From: Centropus unirufus | Lineage: Eukaryota > Chordata > Aves > Cuculiformes > Centropidae | DNA: 64,000 bases | NCBI GenBank assembly: GCA_013397695.1 | Contig: VYZI01000182.1 | Span: forward strand, 728,924-792,923 | Direction: 5' to 3' | Shown here: positions 32,916 through 45,485 of the stretch, piece by piece | How positions within the stretch are numbered: the stretch's first letter is position 1 | Layout: each line of letters starts with the position of its first letter | Position numbers and translations under genes: made by a program | The notes under the pieces: model-generated | The model's input: the letters and a program-made list of their open reading frames with translations, nothing else | Told to the model about the DNA's origin: nothing | The model's database searches: none

Positions 32916-34518
32916 AAGAACTGTTGACCTCCAGATGAGAATAACCACCTGGTTAAGGTATAATCCGTTGAGCGTCACATCAATGCCCATAGAGGAGCAG
33001 TTAGTCACTACCAACCCTAAACAGCAAATATCTATGAGCACTGCAGACCAAAGCCAACAAAAGATGAGATGCTAAGCAGAAAATACCATGCAGCATAACT
33101 GTGAAAACCCAAAGAACAAAGCTTCTTAAGGCAAGCTGCAGTCTCTCTAGCAGCACATAAATTCCCCTTCCCTCAATATCTCATTCCACATCTCACCACG
33201 ATATTAACCTACGCCACTGCTATTTAATGAGCTGCCCTGGACTCAATACCAACCTCAAAAACCAGGTAGGATTAAATGCAGCTGCTCCAGCTAGAATTGT
33301 AATTAAAGTGAATTTATATTAATCCAAGAGAGCTAAAGGAAAAGACAATGATTTATGAGCACTATTGCTGGCATTTTCAGGAGGCATAAAAATCATTAAA
33401 AATTAATATCTAAAAACTATTAGTTAGGAAAGCAGCCATAATTGGGTAAGTTATCCTGTGTGTCTTAAGGGCATTTGGTTCCTACAGGAGAGAAAAAAAC
33501 CCAGATATCCTTTGAGGAAAACAAAAAACCCTACATTTCCAATTTTACATATTTGTGGCACTCAATCCATTCTATTAAGAAAACGTATTTACTTGTATGT
33601 TTAAGTATAGTTATTTATACTTAAATACACTTACTGCCCTATTCCAAGTGTTAGACATTTGTGTGTTTTATTAGTAGTCTCACTTGCAACATGGGTTATT
33701 TTTGCTAAATTCTCTTATAACAGTGATAATTGAAAGTTTACTGCCAGTTTAGAAAAAGTTTTGGAAGCAATCCTGTATACTGTCTTCTGATGACATAATA
33801 AAGGGAGTTTCTGATTTATCTCAATTCTCTTTAGCCAAAGCTGCTTTTTTTTAAGTGTTAATTTTTTTTTAACAGACACAAAAATACATCATGAACTCGG
33901 AAAAGATTTCACTTGCCCAAGTGCAACTGAAAATACTCCAAGTCCAAACTTCCATTCTATCCAGACTTTCCATGCCCACTGACCAGACAGCCACACAAGC
34001 TTTAAAATCCAAAGAGACCTGGTCCTCAGCAGAGCTTCACTATCTCCAGAGGCCACTCTTCTGACCCCAGCCTTTCTGGGGTGAAGATCCCACAGTGACC
34101 CAACCTGAGCCACTCCAAGTAATCTTTTAAAGTAGCTTAGAGCAGCACGTAGAACAAAGCTAAACATTCTCTTGGCCAAATATTCACCTTTCAGCTCTAC
34201 GCTCATCTTCCTAGGTCACATCCAGCTGAAATAACTTTGACTTTAAGGGGATGCGTACATTCATAGAGCAATCAATAAGTCCTGTAGACATATTTATCGG
34301 TCCCTATTCTCTGTAATTAAACTCAGCAAGAGCAATAACAATGCTTTTATTATTCATCCTTTAAAAAATTGTCCTCTGGTTCCTTTAATCTGTCGGAACA
34401 GATGGAGTCTTGCACTATCACCTTGCAAACTTTTCCCCTTCACTATTAAAGCCACAGAAGAATTTAAGGGGAATAAACTAAACACAGCAAGTGTTTAATA
34501 ATTGCTGTCACTTATTTC
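32916..34518. other. Unique sequence, AT-rich
   Basis: No gene is recognised. 33290-33460 (TAATTAAAGTGAATTTATAT, AAAATTAATATCTAAAAAC) and 33540-33700 are AT-rich and non-repetitive, candidates for conserved non-coding DNA. A 10-bp-arm inverted repeat lies at 33600-33625. T-runs are at 33845-33870. Confidence 0.45.
33600..33625. repeat. Inverted repeat, 10-bp arms, 6-bp spacer
   Basis: TTTAAGTATA and TATACTTAAA flank GTTATT. The arms are perfect; the composition is AT-rich so chance is possible. Confidence 0.75.
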
Positions 34519-34837
34519 CAGCTTCCAGTACCGAAAGGGGCTCCAGAGGAGCTGGGGAGGGGCTCTGGATCAGGTAGAGGAGAGATAGGATGAGGCAAAG
34601 GGTTTTGACCTGGAAGAGGGGAAATTGAGATGAGATCTTAGGGAGAAATATTTTCATGTGAGGGTGGGGAGGCCCTGGCCCTGGTTGCCCAGAGCACTGG
34701 TGGCTACCCCATCCCTGAAGGTGTTGAAGGTTGGATGGGGCTTGGAGCCTCCTGACGCAGTGGGAGGGGTCCCTGCCCATGGAAGGGGTTGGAACTGGCT
34801 GGGCTTTGAGGTCCCTCCCAACCCAGAGATTCTATAG
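34519..34837 (+). mobile_element. CR1, type A
   Basis: Starts CAGCTTCCAGTACCG (complement of the AGCACTGGAAGCTG block). It includes GGGGAGGGGCTCTGGATC, AAATTGAGATGAGATC with the shared TGA at 34631-34633, and GGCTGGGCTTTGAGGTCCC, ending GAGATTCTATAG. A small internal deletion removes part of GGCCAGGTTGGATGG. Confidence 0.96.
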
Positions 34838-37099
34838 TTTATTCACAGGATTTTCAGGCTGGTCTCTTTGAAGTCACCATAAGACATTCAACCGAGTTTA
34901 GTATCTTGTCCAAGAAATGTATAACCAATATTTACTTCCCATGGAGCATTCCTCTGACTGTGTTAACACACCAGAAAGCTGCTGAACCAGAACCCCAACT
35001 GGATCACAGGCAATCCAACAAAGAACCACATCTTCTGGAGCTCTGCTAACCTGTCTGGCATGCCAACACCACCGCAGTTCATTTCTTCTCCAGTCTACAG
35101 ATCAATTACCAGGACTGAAAAGCTCTGCAGGTGCTGAAACTCCCATCAGTTTGGTGAGAACTTACTTGCAGGATTACTTGGAGCAAACTTGGTAAGATTA
35201 TTCATGCAATCAAGTAATTGCCAGCAGGGGGGTGGCTCACCAACCAAACCGAGCATAGGCAATCTATTTAATGCTAGACATCATTTTGAGTGCCCATGAT
35301 GGTATATACTGAAAACACAAATGCAGTTTCAACCTTTCTCTCAATAAGCTTACTTAAATGAATAAAGATACAAATAAAGGGCAAATAAACACTTTCTCAC
35401 AACCACTTTTTGTGAGGGAGACTAAGTTGACTGAAGTTGTGGAACTACGGGAAGGTCACGGAGTAGACCTTCGTGATGCTGAATGACAGAACATTTCACC
35501 CCCATGAATGAAGTTAACATTGTGCCCTCTCTTGTAGATTGTATTTCAGGCAACTTTTGCCAGATTTGTGTAGTCTGCTTTAGCTCATCTAACAAACCTC
35601 AGATATGTGTTAATTTTAACTTGTTTAGCTTTTCATACATTAAACTCCAAATTCTGTAAACTGGAGCAGGACTCACCCCTACTCAATGCACCCAACATAC
35701 AACACAACCACAAGCTCACCAAAATGGATAGATATTGTTGGTAATAAGAAAAATAAACTTGGGCTCACTTCCTGTTGATAGCTTTTCTTGAATATAGATA
35801 CATTAGGCATCTTCCCATGTTACACCTCACATACAACACTCCGATTTAAAAGAATGAAGGTGAGGATACCCAATAATCTCCCAGACCAACGTAACTGCAG
35901 GTTATCCAAAGGTACTCACTCAAATATGCTAAGAAACCCACAAAGTAGATCTTCAATAAACCCAATTAAGTTCGTGGAGTCCTAGCATTGGCTTTAATAG
36001 GATTTAGCGAAGGCTTTAACCTCAGCCTGACTCTGATCACACACTCAAGTCGACAGCTAAATTGACTCTCCACGTATTGGCAACCAGAATCCAGCCCTGA
36101 TTGATGCAAAAAGCTCTTCCTGCAGTGGTCACCACTGATGGAAAGGAGGAGAGGGGGGAAAAAAGCCAGAGTGCAGCACAGCACACAGCCTCAAAGAGCT
36201 TTTAAAGACTCCCCATTGCTGTCTGTCTTTTTTCAGAAAAAGAAATGATTATGTACAACACAAGCATTAGCAAGCCCTGCTAGGGGGGTTAAATTGAAAC
36301 TGAAGAGCTCACTCACACATTTAACAAATCCATTGCTATTCCATTTAATATACAGAGTATTCCTAATCAAGGATGCTTTTGGAGGAGGAAGAGAAGAAAC
36401 CCATCACCTACCTTACTAAGACTTATTTCATGCAGTGATACATCGCAGCATTAACTCTCCATGTTTACAGGGCAAATCCATTCCCTTCCATCATAATATT
36501 CCTCTTACCACACTGCCTACATTTACTCACAAGCAAACAGAGAAAGATATCTTCCACTTGAAGTATTTAACTGTAAAAATCAATCGTGGCACAGAGTAAC
36601 TTGCAGAGCATGCACTACCCAGGATTTATAGCACACAGACTTGATTGCTGCCTGTTGGCTTCTCTTGTGTTCATTAATTACGTATTTATAGACACCTCAT
36701 TCATAAAGAACAATTCTAAGACAATTCAAACTGAAGACACAGATCTTGCAGCCCACTATCTTCTTCCATGTGTTTAACACAGCCAACGTCGGTGACACCT
36801 TAAGGCGAGGTGAAGCCTAACACCCCTGGTAGGTAATTTTGGTCCCATCTAAAGTGCTAGAGGCTCATTATAGAATTTGTTTCATGCTGCAAGACACCGG
36901 TCTGAAAATGCAGCCATGGAGAAGCCAGCTCTGCCTCCAGGATTCAGGGTTCCCATCACCTGTAGCACTCAGACACCATGAAATGAAGCTTAACTTTCCC
37001 CACCTGGAAGGAAGCTCACACAGTTTTCATTTGCAATTATCTGCAAGGGGAGACCTTATCCCTGGCTCCAACTGCCTGGACGGGAGAAGTGGGTAATGA
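34838..37099. other. Unique sequence
   Basis: No gene is recognised in 2.3 kb. It holds the second copy of the 67-bp duplication (36197-36263). The rest is non-repetitive, with short frames only. Confidence 0.5.
36197..36263 (+). repeat. 67-bp duplicated segment, copy 2 (in unique DNA)
   Basis: Same orientation as 32673-32739, about 3.5 kb away. Its flanks (CAGCCTCAAAG on the left, GCATTAGCAAGCC on the right) are not CR1. Likely the donor, or another member of an unnamed short repeat family. Confidence 0.85.
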
Positions 37100-37359
37100 G
37101 TTTTTCTCCCAAGTGATAGCACAGGGGGGAATGGCCTCAAGCTGGGACAGGGAAGGGTCAGGTTGGACATGAGGAACAAATTCTCCATGGAAAGGGTTCT
37201 GAGGCCCTGGAACAGCTGCCAGAGAGGGGGTGGGTTCCCCATCCCTGGAGGAGTTTCAAAGCTGGGCTGATGAAGGGCTCAAGGGTCTGGTTTAATAACA
37301 GAATGGTACGGTTGGACTCTGATCTCAAAGGTCTTTAACCAACCTAGTGATTCTATGAT
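37100..37359 (+). mobile_element. CR1, type C
   Basis: TTTTTCTCCCAAGTGATAGC, GAATGGCCTCAAGCTGGGAC, GGGTTCTGAGGCCCTGGAAC and the tail GGTACGGTTGGACTC ending AACCTAGTGATTCTATGA. About 260 bp with an intact 3' end. Confidence 0.95.
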
Positions 37360-40300
37360 ATAACACACAAGGCCACCTAAACATGTTTCTTCACTAAAGT
37401 TACCTTTTGCATTACAAACCATTTACACATAGTGGAGAGTCTGCTGGAAATGCTCTTTCTTGGGTTTCATGTACATCATCCTCCTGCCTGCGTTCCCTAC
37501 TACAGACTCACATGATTCTTCCTGTTATTTCCCATTAAGGTAAAATTCACTGAAAAAACACCCAGCCAAGACAATTAAAAATAGCACATAAAGGGTATCG
37601 CTGGCACTCTGGAATGCTGTTGACAAAATTAAGACATTGCTTACTATTACACTCCTGGTAATTTATGCAGCCGGTGGATGATGCCAGTGCAGGAGCTGCC
37701 AGCTCTGCTAATGAAACCAAAATCAATTTGACAGCAGAATGATGGTGGATTTTGAAAACAAGCACCAACAGTTTGCAGGTGGTTTGGGCAGCTATAAAAT
37801 CTGATTTATAGGGGCTTTTTAATCTTTATTTTAATTCACCTTGTGGGAACGCGCTGCAATAAAACATCCTGCCATGTTAGGAATGCCAAGCCATTGGAGA
37901 TCCAGAGAGGTTCAAATACAGTGAATTCTATAGATTTGATTGCATATTCACTTGTTTATATTCCAACTGCACTCCCTCTCCGGTCCCATTCCCAACCTTG
38001 GATACAGGTTTCATTACCTGGCGTACATATTTACATACTCACATATCAGAGAACCACAATAATAGAGGCACAACTTTGCTTCAGTTGAGATTTAGCCTTG
38101 CTGCATCATTAGGAGGCTGTAATTTATGCAGCAGGCGTTGTATATGGAGGTACGTGGCTGCTATCAATCTCACTGCAGCACTGTTCAGGGCTCCTCAGTG
38201 TCCTGTCTACGTAAAACTGGATGGCCCAAAGGGGACCTCTGAAACAATCTTTTCCACTTGGCTCTGCAATCTCCCTGCAGTGCCTAGGAAAGGTTCATAA
38301 TACAACAAAAAAAAAAATATATATATATAGAAAAATAACAGGAGCAGGGAAAATGAAGGATGAATTTTAAAGAGGCAACTACTTCCCTGTGATTACACTA
38401 AACATCCCATGTCACAAACAAATCCAGGAGCTCATATTCCCTCTATATTGCGCTGCCAGCATGCTGTAGGGCTCCTTGCTTTCTGCAGCATTTGTATTCC
38501 TGCCACCTACTGCAATCGATTCAGATGAGATGTTACTGCTGCTCTTTCTCCTCTGCAAGCACCTCCCCAGCACAGAGGGATTTTCAGAACTAGATTTTCG
38601 TCTGCTCTGTAACTACAGAGATCTATTGGAATTAATGCATCGAAAAAAAAACTAAATATTACACAATATCAAGTTTGCTTAAAGCATATAAGATGAAAGG
38701 AGAGAATTTGAGTAATCATAGGCATTTGAGAGTACTGGTGCCCTCCTCTAGATATAAAACAAGAGGAAAAACAGGACATGAAGTCTCCCAGGGACTCTTA
38801 GACCTGTTGGTTGAAAACAGGTTCCCTTCCCAGGAAGGGAAGGGCTTACAGTGCTTTAACTCAACCTCAGCATCAGATGGGTTTGAGAGATAAAGGTGTT
38901 GACTCTTTCTGATCTCCGAGTAGGGGCAAAAAGAGTTATTTGTGTAATTTCTCATAGGCAGATTTCACAAGTTAACATTGTTTTTGCTGGATGGAAGTTG
39001 ACAAAGGCCGAGTTACACTCAAACAGAAAAACAACAGCAGTACTACATGGTAAAATACCACAGAACAGACCCAGAGAAGCTCCTGAAATGCTGCCATGGA
39101 GGAGAGGTGAAGGATTAGTTTCCTCATCCCTTAACTGATAAAAATATCCCCTGGGAGACTCCATGTTTCCCAAGTTTAGAAAGGGAGATCATCAGGAAAG
39201 CAGCAAGGCAGATGCCACTGCTAACCCTGCTCCTGACCGGCAGGACACTGTGATCCTAAAAACACTCATAAGAGAGCAGGAAGCAATCCTCTGGCTGCCC
39301 AGCAGCTGGAGAATGAGATGAGGGTGGAAACCTTCCTATTCAAAGAGCTTTATTTTATTCTCATACATTCTAAACCTTTAGATATACGTACAAGTTCATT
39401 AGTCTTTTTACTACTGTGCAAAATAGCGTAAATTAGACTTGAAATAAATTCAGAGCAATCCCAGAACACTCCTACGATTTTAAAAGGCATTTCCCATAGG
39501 CTTTATATGTAGCAAAGGAAGAAAAGAGGACCTTAAGATGGCAACCACCACCAAAAGCAAGGGGAGGCTCACATTTCATGGCCCTACTGCTGGTCACTTT
39601 TAGTTCCTAAATAAGCAGCAGGGACCCATCACAAAGACATCAAAAAAAGACTATCAGCAGGCTTGTTTTCTAACACAGCACAGGCTTTTCTAGCACAAAC
39701 ACCAGGGATCTCCTTCCCTCACAAACACGATTTCAAAACACCAACATCATTTCACAGCCCAAAAAAAGGGATCAGCTTGGCTCACCAAAGCCCTTCAGAC
39801 TCCAGCGCCTCCAAGGGTACAGCAGGAAGAACTTCTCCTCTACGTGAACCATTAGAACATTCAAGAAATCCGAGTAAACATTGCCTTCAAACTGAAAGAT
39901 GACAGAAATGCTGCAGCGACTCTCATAAAGTCGCAGGGCACGAGCAGCCCTCAGCTCCCCTTCCAGGCCCACCTGGGGCACTGATTAAAAACCCATTTAG
40001 AGAACGAGCAGCACCTGCTGAAACAAAGCATCTGCAGCACCTGGGCTTTCCCTGGAGGTCTCCAACCTCCCTGCTAATTCAGCCAAATCCCGTTTTGCCT
40101 CCATAATTTGCTAAGTACTTCTTGAACGGTTACAGCTGCAAAAGCCCTCGGGGCTCAGCGCTTTGTGCATCACCTTCGTTTATTATCCTTTGGACAACTA
40201 TTTCCCTCCTTTTATTTTGTAATTTATTGCATGTTTACCTGCTGGAGCACACAGGGAACATTGCTACTTTTCCAATCAATTATATCATAGAAGATATTGT

Positions 40301-40785
40301 CAGCGTGGCTCTATTAACAGATACATCAGCTCACTGCCCAGCTCCCCGAAGAGGCTCTTGGTGTGACTTCCATGTTGATGTCCTCACAGCAAATTAAATA
40401 GGAGGGAGCCTCAGGTGCTGTGAGTGGTCATTGCTTAATTTATCACCAGGAGAAGGCAAGAAGGATGATGGGGCAAAGCAATGAAGAAAAGCAGTTCTTT
40501 AACTGTGTGTGAGCACTTGCTAAATCTGGGTGGCAAAAAGCTATTTTGCCTGGGTCAGATGGACTACTTAGAAGAAAAGACACACGCGTGGTGCACTGGG
40601 GTGTTTTAACAGCAGCTCTCTGAGGACTGTATGGTTAAAAACAAGGAAAAATTCATGCTAGGAAAGGTTCTTATTCTGTGTAGACAATAAATGAACAATT
40701 TTGTCATGAGGGGAGGAACTGGGTGCAGAACCCATAGAGGTGGTTTGTTGCTATGGGACTCGGCTAAAGGCTATTTCGTAACAAT
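37360..40785. other. Repeat-free 3.4-kb stretch with CNE-like blocks
   Basis: The longest CR1-free part but one. 37550-37870 and 38080-38200 are non-repetitive with words such as GGTAATTTATGCAGCCGG, GAGGCTGTAATTTATGCAGC and TTTTAATCTTTATTTTAATT, resembling conserved non-coding or enhancer DNA. No exon is recognised. Confidence 0.45.
38307..38330. repeat. A11 followed by (TA)n
   Basis: A poly(A) run passes directly into ATATATATATATAG. Simple repeat with no insertion attached. Confidence 0.88.
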
Positions 40786-41185
40786 TCTGAGGGCTGAGCA
40801 CCTCCGGGTGAGAGAGGTGGGGATGCTCAGCCCAGAGAGCTCCCTCCAGGGAGAACTGAAAGCAGCTTCCAGTACTGAAAGGGGCTGCAGGGAAGCTGGG
40901 GGCAGACTCTTTAGTAAGGCCTGTTGTGACAGGACAAGGAGTTATGTTTTTAAATTAAAGGAGGGCAGATTTAGCCTGGATATTAGGAAGAAATATTTCA
41001 TAATGATGGTGTTAAGGCCCTGGATCAGATTGTTCAGGAAGGTAGAGGAGGCCTCATCCCTGGAAACATTCCAGGCCAAGTTGGGTGAGGCTCTGAGCAA
41101 CCTGACCTGGTTGAAGATGTCCCTGCAGGGGGGCTGGATTGGATGACCTATACAAGTCCCTTCTAACCCAAAGCATTCCATGAAT
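40786..41185 (+). mobile_element. CR1, type D
   Basis: About 400 bp. The frame reads AASSTERGCREAGGRLFSKA, then RFSLDIRKKYFIMMVLRPW (Leu codon intact) and LGEALSNLTWLKMSLQGG. The 3' end is GGTTGAAGATGTCCCTGC, GGATTGGATGACC and GCATTCCATGAATTC. Because a long ORF2 frame survives, it is among the better-preserved coding remnants here. Confidence 0.94.
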
Positions 41186-41451
41186 TCCCCAAACTCACTC
41201 CATTTGTTAGCACTAATGGAATGCATCTGTGAACAGGAAGACCACAACCTCGTCTGCTTTGATGTCCCCTAAGTCAAAGGGTTCCATTTCCTTCATAAAC
41301 TGAAGTAGATGCAGAAATGACTGCTAATCTTCTACCATTCCCACAGCTCTCATATTAAAAATATCACCTTTTTTAAAGGGAAATGAAATCAGAAGTGGAC
41401 CAAGGACATCTGTTAGCCTACTCCAGGCAAGTAACAGGAAATTACAGGTCA

Positions 41452-41473
41452 GTTCAATTACAGCTAATTGAAC
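41452..41473. repeat. Inverted repeat, 9-bp arms, 4-bp spacer
   Basis: GTTCAATTA and TAATTGAAC flank CAGC. A further CAGCTAATTAATTTGCC follows at 41476-41492. The pattern resembles clustered homeodomain TAAT sites. Confidence 0.8.
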
Positions 41474-42899
41474 GTCAGCTAATTAATTTGCCATCTAGAT
41501 CCATGCATACCCACCAGAGCACCTGGCAGCTGCAGGGCTTTTCTTGTGTTGTCCTTACTCTCCAGTACAATTCCACTCAGTGTGTGAATTCTGTCCTGGT
41601 CGTTAAGGAGGGTGAATGAGAAACTTGGATTTTTCCAGAAATACAACAGGGATGAATTTGAAGCCTTGGTTTGACAATGGCTGCACAACTGTGACATTTG
41701 GAGTCTCCCTGGCCCTGCAGATTCTAGCCATCACCCTTCTATACACCATTATACCGAACTGGTAACAGGGTGCACATTGCCCAGTAGCCACAGACCGTTG
41801 TGGCCCCAAGTGAACAAAGAATGATGTTACAGACTAAAACCTCCTTACAATAAAGCCACAGAGAGAAAAAACTTAATTTCAGAAAGAAAAGTTCCTGTAA
41901 ATTAGGTGTACAAAGTTACCAGAGTCATCCTATGTGATGGTTCTCAACTTCTTATAGACACAAATACACCCACATGAAAAGCAAGACAGGACAAAATAAG
42001 TAAAAACCAAATTTTACAGCATTGTGCATGTTTTTCTTTTTTTGCCAAGTGGTAAAAGCCTTTTTACTGTTTGTGGCTTTACAAATAAATAAACAGATAA
42101 TGATATAAATAAATAACATCCCTTTTTTTCAAATTTCTTGCCTCTACAAGTTCTGCTCTTCCCTGACATGATGACAAGGCCCCATGATAAACAAAATCAA
42201 GGACAGCATCTCTGCAAGTTTTATATCTCTGTCAAGTTTCATCAAAACAACACACCCAGGGGACTGACTGGAGAAAAATAACCCAAAGAAACTTTATTTC
42301 ACATTTTTCAAAACCTGAGTGCCACAGAGCACAACCTCAAAGCCCCATTTGAGCCAGAATCTTCTGCCAAACACTTGTTTTAGTGCAATATTCATATCAG
42401 AAATGCAATCCTCAATTCAGCAACCGTTAGCACGTACCTGATCTCTAAACAGGAAAGCCCTAGGAAATGTTTTCTTGAAACTTAACGTGGAGTAACTAGG
42501 TCAACGGTGGATTGTATTTTAAAATTACATTTGCTAAGAGAGGGATAGATCCTCTATTGCATAACCTGAATCTCTGGGTTTAACAGCACTACGTGAGGAA
42601 GAAAGTAATTTCTGTTTTACAAAGCTGAAGAATAACATTCCTGTGCGGATGCAGGAAAATGAGAAAGAATAATGGAGCGCAAACAAAAAGTGGAGTTGAT
42701 CCCTGTTTCCCTGAGCAAAACTCGATCACAAGCACATGACAGGGACAAAATGGGATTGAGTCCCTGCCACCATCCCAGCACTGATCAATGGGTTGGTTTA
42801 TTCCTTTAGGTTTGCAGCATTGTGTGGGTCTCCCTGGACCCTTCAGCTGGTGTGAAATCCGGGGTAGCTTCCAGCCGAAAGACAAGTGCAGGCCACTGT

Positions 42900-42994
42900 T
42901 TCTTATTATTTGTTATATCATTTTTATTATTATTCCATTTTTATTATTTTTTATTATTTTATTATTAGTTATTTATTATTATTATTATTATTAA
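42900..42994. repeat. Imperfect (ATT)n microsatellite
   Basis: About 95 bp of TTA/TTTTATTATT units ending in a cleaner run of seven TTA units. The longest simple repeat in the window and probably length-polymorphic. Confidence 0.95.
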
Positions 42995-44774
42995 GTGGCT
43001 TCTGCTTCCTGACTCTTTCTTAAACCAAATACTAATTAAAGCAACCACTTGAATGATATAACTGCACCAAAATCTTGCATCCCCAGCCCAAAGGGTACTC
43101 TCACAGATCTCCTTTTCCAGCTGCTCTTCTAAGACAAAACAGCTGCTATTGTGAGAAATCCTCTCACTGCTTCTCTTCACTCCCAGGCCTTGCCATCTGG
43201 ACCGCTGTGGCCTGGTCACAACGATCCAATTGCCCTTAATCTACCCAACTCTTCCCTCCTTGCTTCACGCGGGCGTTTGGCCACCCCAGCTCTGCTCACA
43301 TTCTTTAATCCTTGGCACTGAACACAGATGCCAAGATGAAGCGTGCCCAACGCTGACCAGCTGAGATCGCAATCTGTCCTTGGGACGGAGCGCAGAGCAG
43401 AAAGCTGTCATTTCCACATATGTTTTTTTAATGGGATTCATACCATTTTTGACCCTTCTTAGTGTTTCAGGACTGCCTGAGCCATGCGAGCAGGGTCGGT
43501 GGCAGCTGGTGGGAAGAAGACCCTGTCCCATCACAACCTACTCACGTTGAGGACGTGCAGATGTTGAACTTTTTACAAGTCCAGGGAGGAAGAGGAGACA
43601 CAAGGCCTTGCCAGCCCCCGCTGCCACAAACTGATGTTGTGTGAAAGGCAACTTAATGAGAAGTGTTTATATTGACTGGGGGCTGTTAGCAGCTTTAAAA
43701 ATGGAACCATCCCACCCTTAGGCCCACGTGTAATAAAGTGACAGCATCAGCCTCCTGTAGCTGAGGGCAGAGGGACAAGAAGAGCAGAGAAGTGACAAGA
43801 TGATGTTTTTCTAGAGGAAGGCGAGTTCAAAGATGCTCTGGGTCTGTTATTCTCTTAGTTTTAGAAGGAACATCCACTTCGAGGGCACAGCTTCAGTCTT
43901 TTACAGTCATCTCTCAAGAACAATGATGCTGGACACTCACACCCTTCTTTTCTCCCTTTTTTGACAACCTCTGAAATTTAGACAAGATAACAAAGAGCTG
44001 TCCTGGTCTCAGTAGATTTGAGTAGACAGTTCCAGTCCTGTACTTTAACTACCAGAGGCTAAAGATAGTTCTTACCATTCATGTTGCCATGACTGCGAAA
44101 TGTCCCCCAGTTTCCCTGATACAGAAAGCTCCCTTGTCTCCATCTCTGCGACCTCATTAAGATTTAAACTTCTAAATTTATTTATAGTTGAAGTTAATTT
44201 GTTTTATTAATGACAAAGACAGCAGGAAGCATCTAAGCATCTCAGATGGAAAATTAAGAGCTATATTGTGCTCTGCATTATAAAATAGTTGCTCTTTGTA
44301 CCTCAGCCTGAAGACTCAACACCTTGAAGAGGCTTGAAACTTCACTGAATTCCACTTGATTTTATTTGCTGGTGTGGAATATCTAATTCCATGTCAGCAC
44401 ACATAAGGAACAAAGGAGAGCCTAAAAATTGTAAATCGTACCATAACAAATCAGTGGAACTCACACAAGACAGTGCTCCCATGTTTCTGGATTCCAAAAT
44501 AATTGGCTTCTGTCATAAGAAAAGTTTCATTTTCAGACAAGATGTAAGTTTGATCTTTAGACAAGGGGGAAACCAACTCTGGGCCACTACGCAAAGTCAG
44601 GATCCCCAGCTGCTGGCGTGGGATACACGCACTGGCACCACAGTCTGCGAGCAGCAACTCTAAGTCACACCAGAACCACCACGCTGGGATCCTTCAGTTG
44701 TCACAAATAATAAGTGTCATGGAGTTTTTTGCATAATTTGAAAGAATTCCAGCTCAAAGCTTTCCATCTGAGCA

Positions 44775-44869
44775 AACTGACCCAATGGGAGTTGTACCTG
44801 CCACGTGGTGAGGGCTTGGAACTGCCTGGTCATTAAGGTTCCTTCCAACTTAAATGATTCCATGATTCT
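44775..44869 (+). mobile_element. CR1 3' end, diverged
   Basis: GGGAGTTGTACCTGCCACG, GAGGGCTTGGAACTGCC, AAGGTTCCTTCCAACTTAAA and GATTCCATGATTCTT. About 95 bp of plus-strand tail, type A-like. Confidence 0.88.
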
Positions 44870-45485
44870 TAAAAGGATGGCTAACACAAGATAAGCTAAG
44901 CTAAGGTGAAAGGAAGTTTTACAGGCATTTAAAATAAAAGCTTCCTGAACAAAAATACGCAATAACATCATTACCACCATCAGCCAAAACGTGCAACATA
45001 ACTCCCAGGAGGTTCCTCAAGGCTCGGTGGATTGTGTCCTACAGCCCAAGTGCCCACACATGGTTGAGATGAAGGATATTTGACTAAAGCATTTTATAAG
45101 ACAGAACAAATTAACTCTCCACTTTCATTAGTGAAAAATAATACCAGAGTGATCTTGAATAAGAGTGATCGTGAACAATTAATGTTAATTGCTCGTGCTT
45201 GTATGAAAGACCTTGACAAATTTACAGTAATGGTTTATCCTCCTTTCAGGAGGAGAAAAGGAGTAACCCTCTTCTCCCTAAGCTACAGGGACATGGGGTG
45301 ACGTTAACCCTGTCTTACTTAAGCATTTAAGGGTCAATCAACCTTTTGAAAGATAATTAAACTTTTCTGTAAAGAATGAGTAAAGAAAAAACCACTTGAT
45401 AATAATAGAAATGCAGGTGCATGCAGAAATTTACTTATTATTTTAACTCATTAAAACAAACAAAGTCAAAGGTCTCCTGGACAGC
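44870..45485. other. Unique sequence
   Basis: AT-rich unique DNA. A 73-codon frame at 45080-45301 has no recognised motif. Confidence 0.5.

Larger units (their letters stand above)
41186..44774. other. Longest CR1-free stretch (3.6 kb)
   Basis: No gene is recognised. It holds a homeodomain-like inverted repeat at 41452-41473, AT-rich DNA at 42060-42120, the (ATT)n microsatellite at 42900-42994 and AT-rich sequence at 44160-44290 (TTTATTTATAGTTGAAG). Confidence 0.5.

Noticed and set aside
42900..42994. (ATT)n run as the tail of a retroposon
   Set aside because: No element body is recognisable on either side. It is treated as a simple microsatellite.
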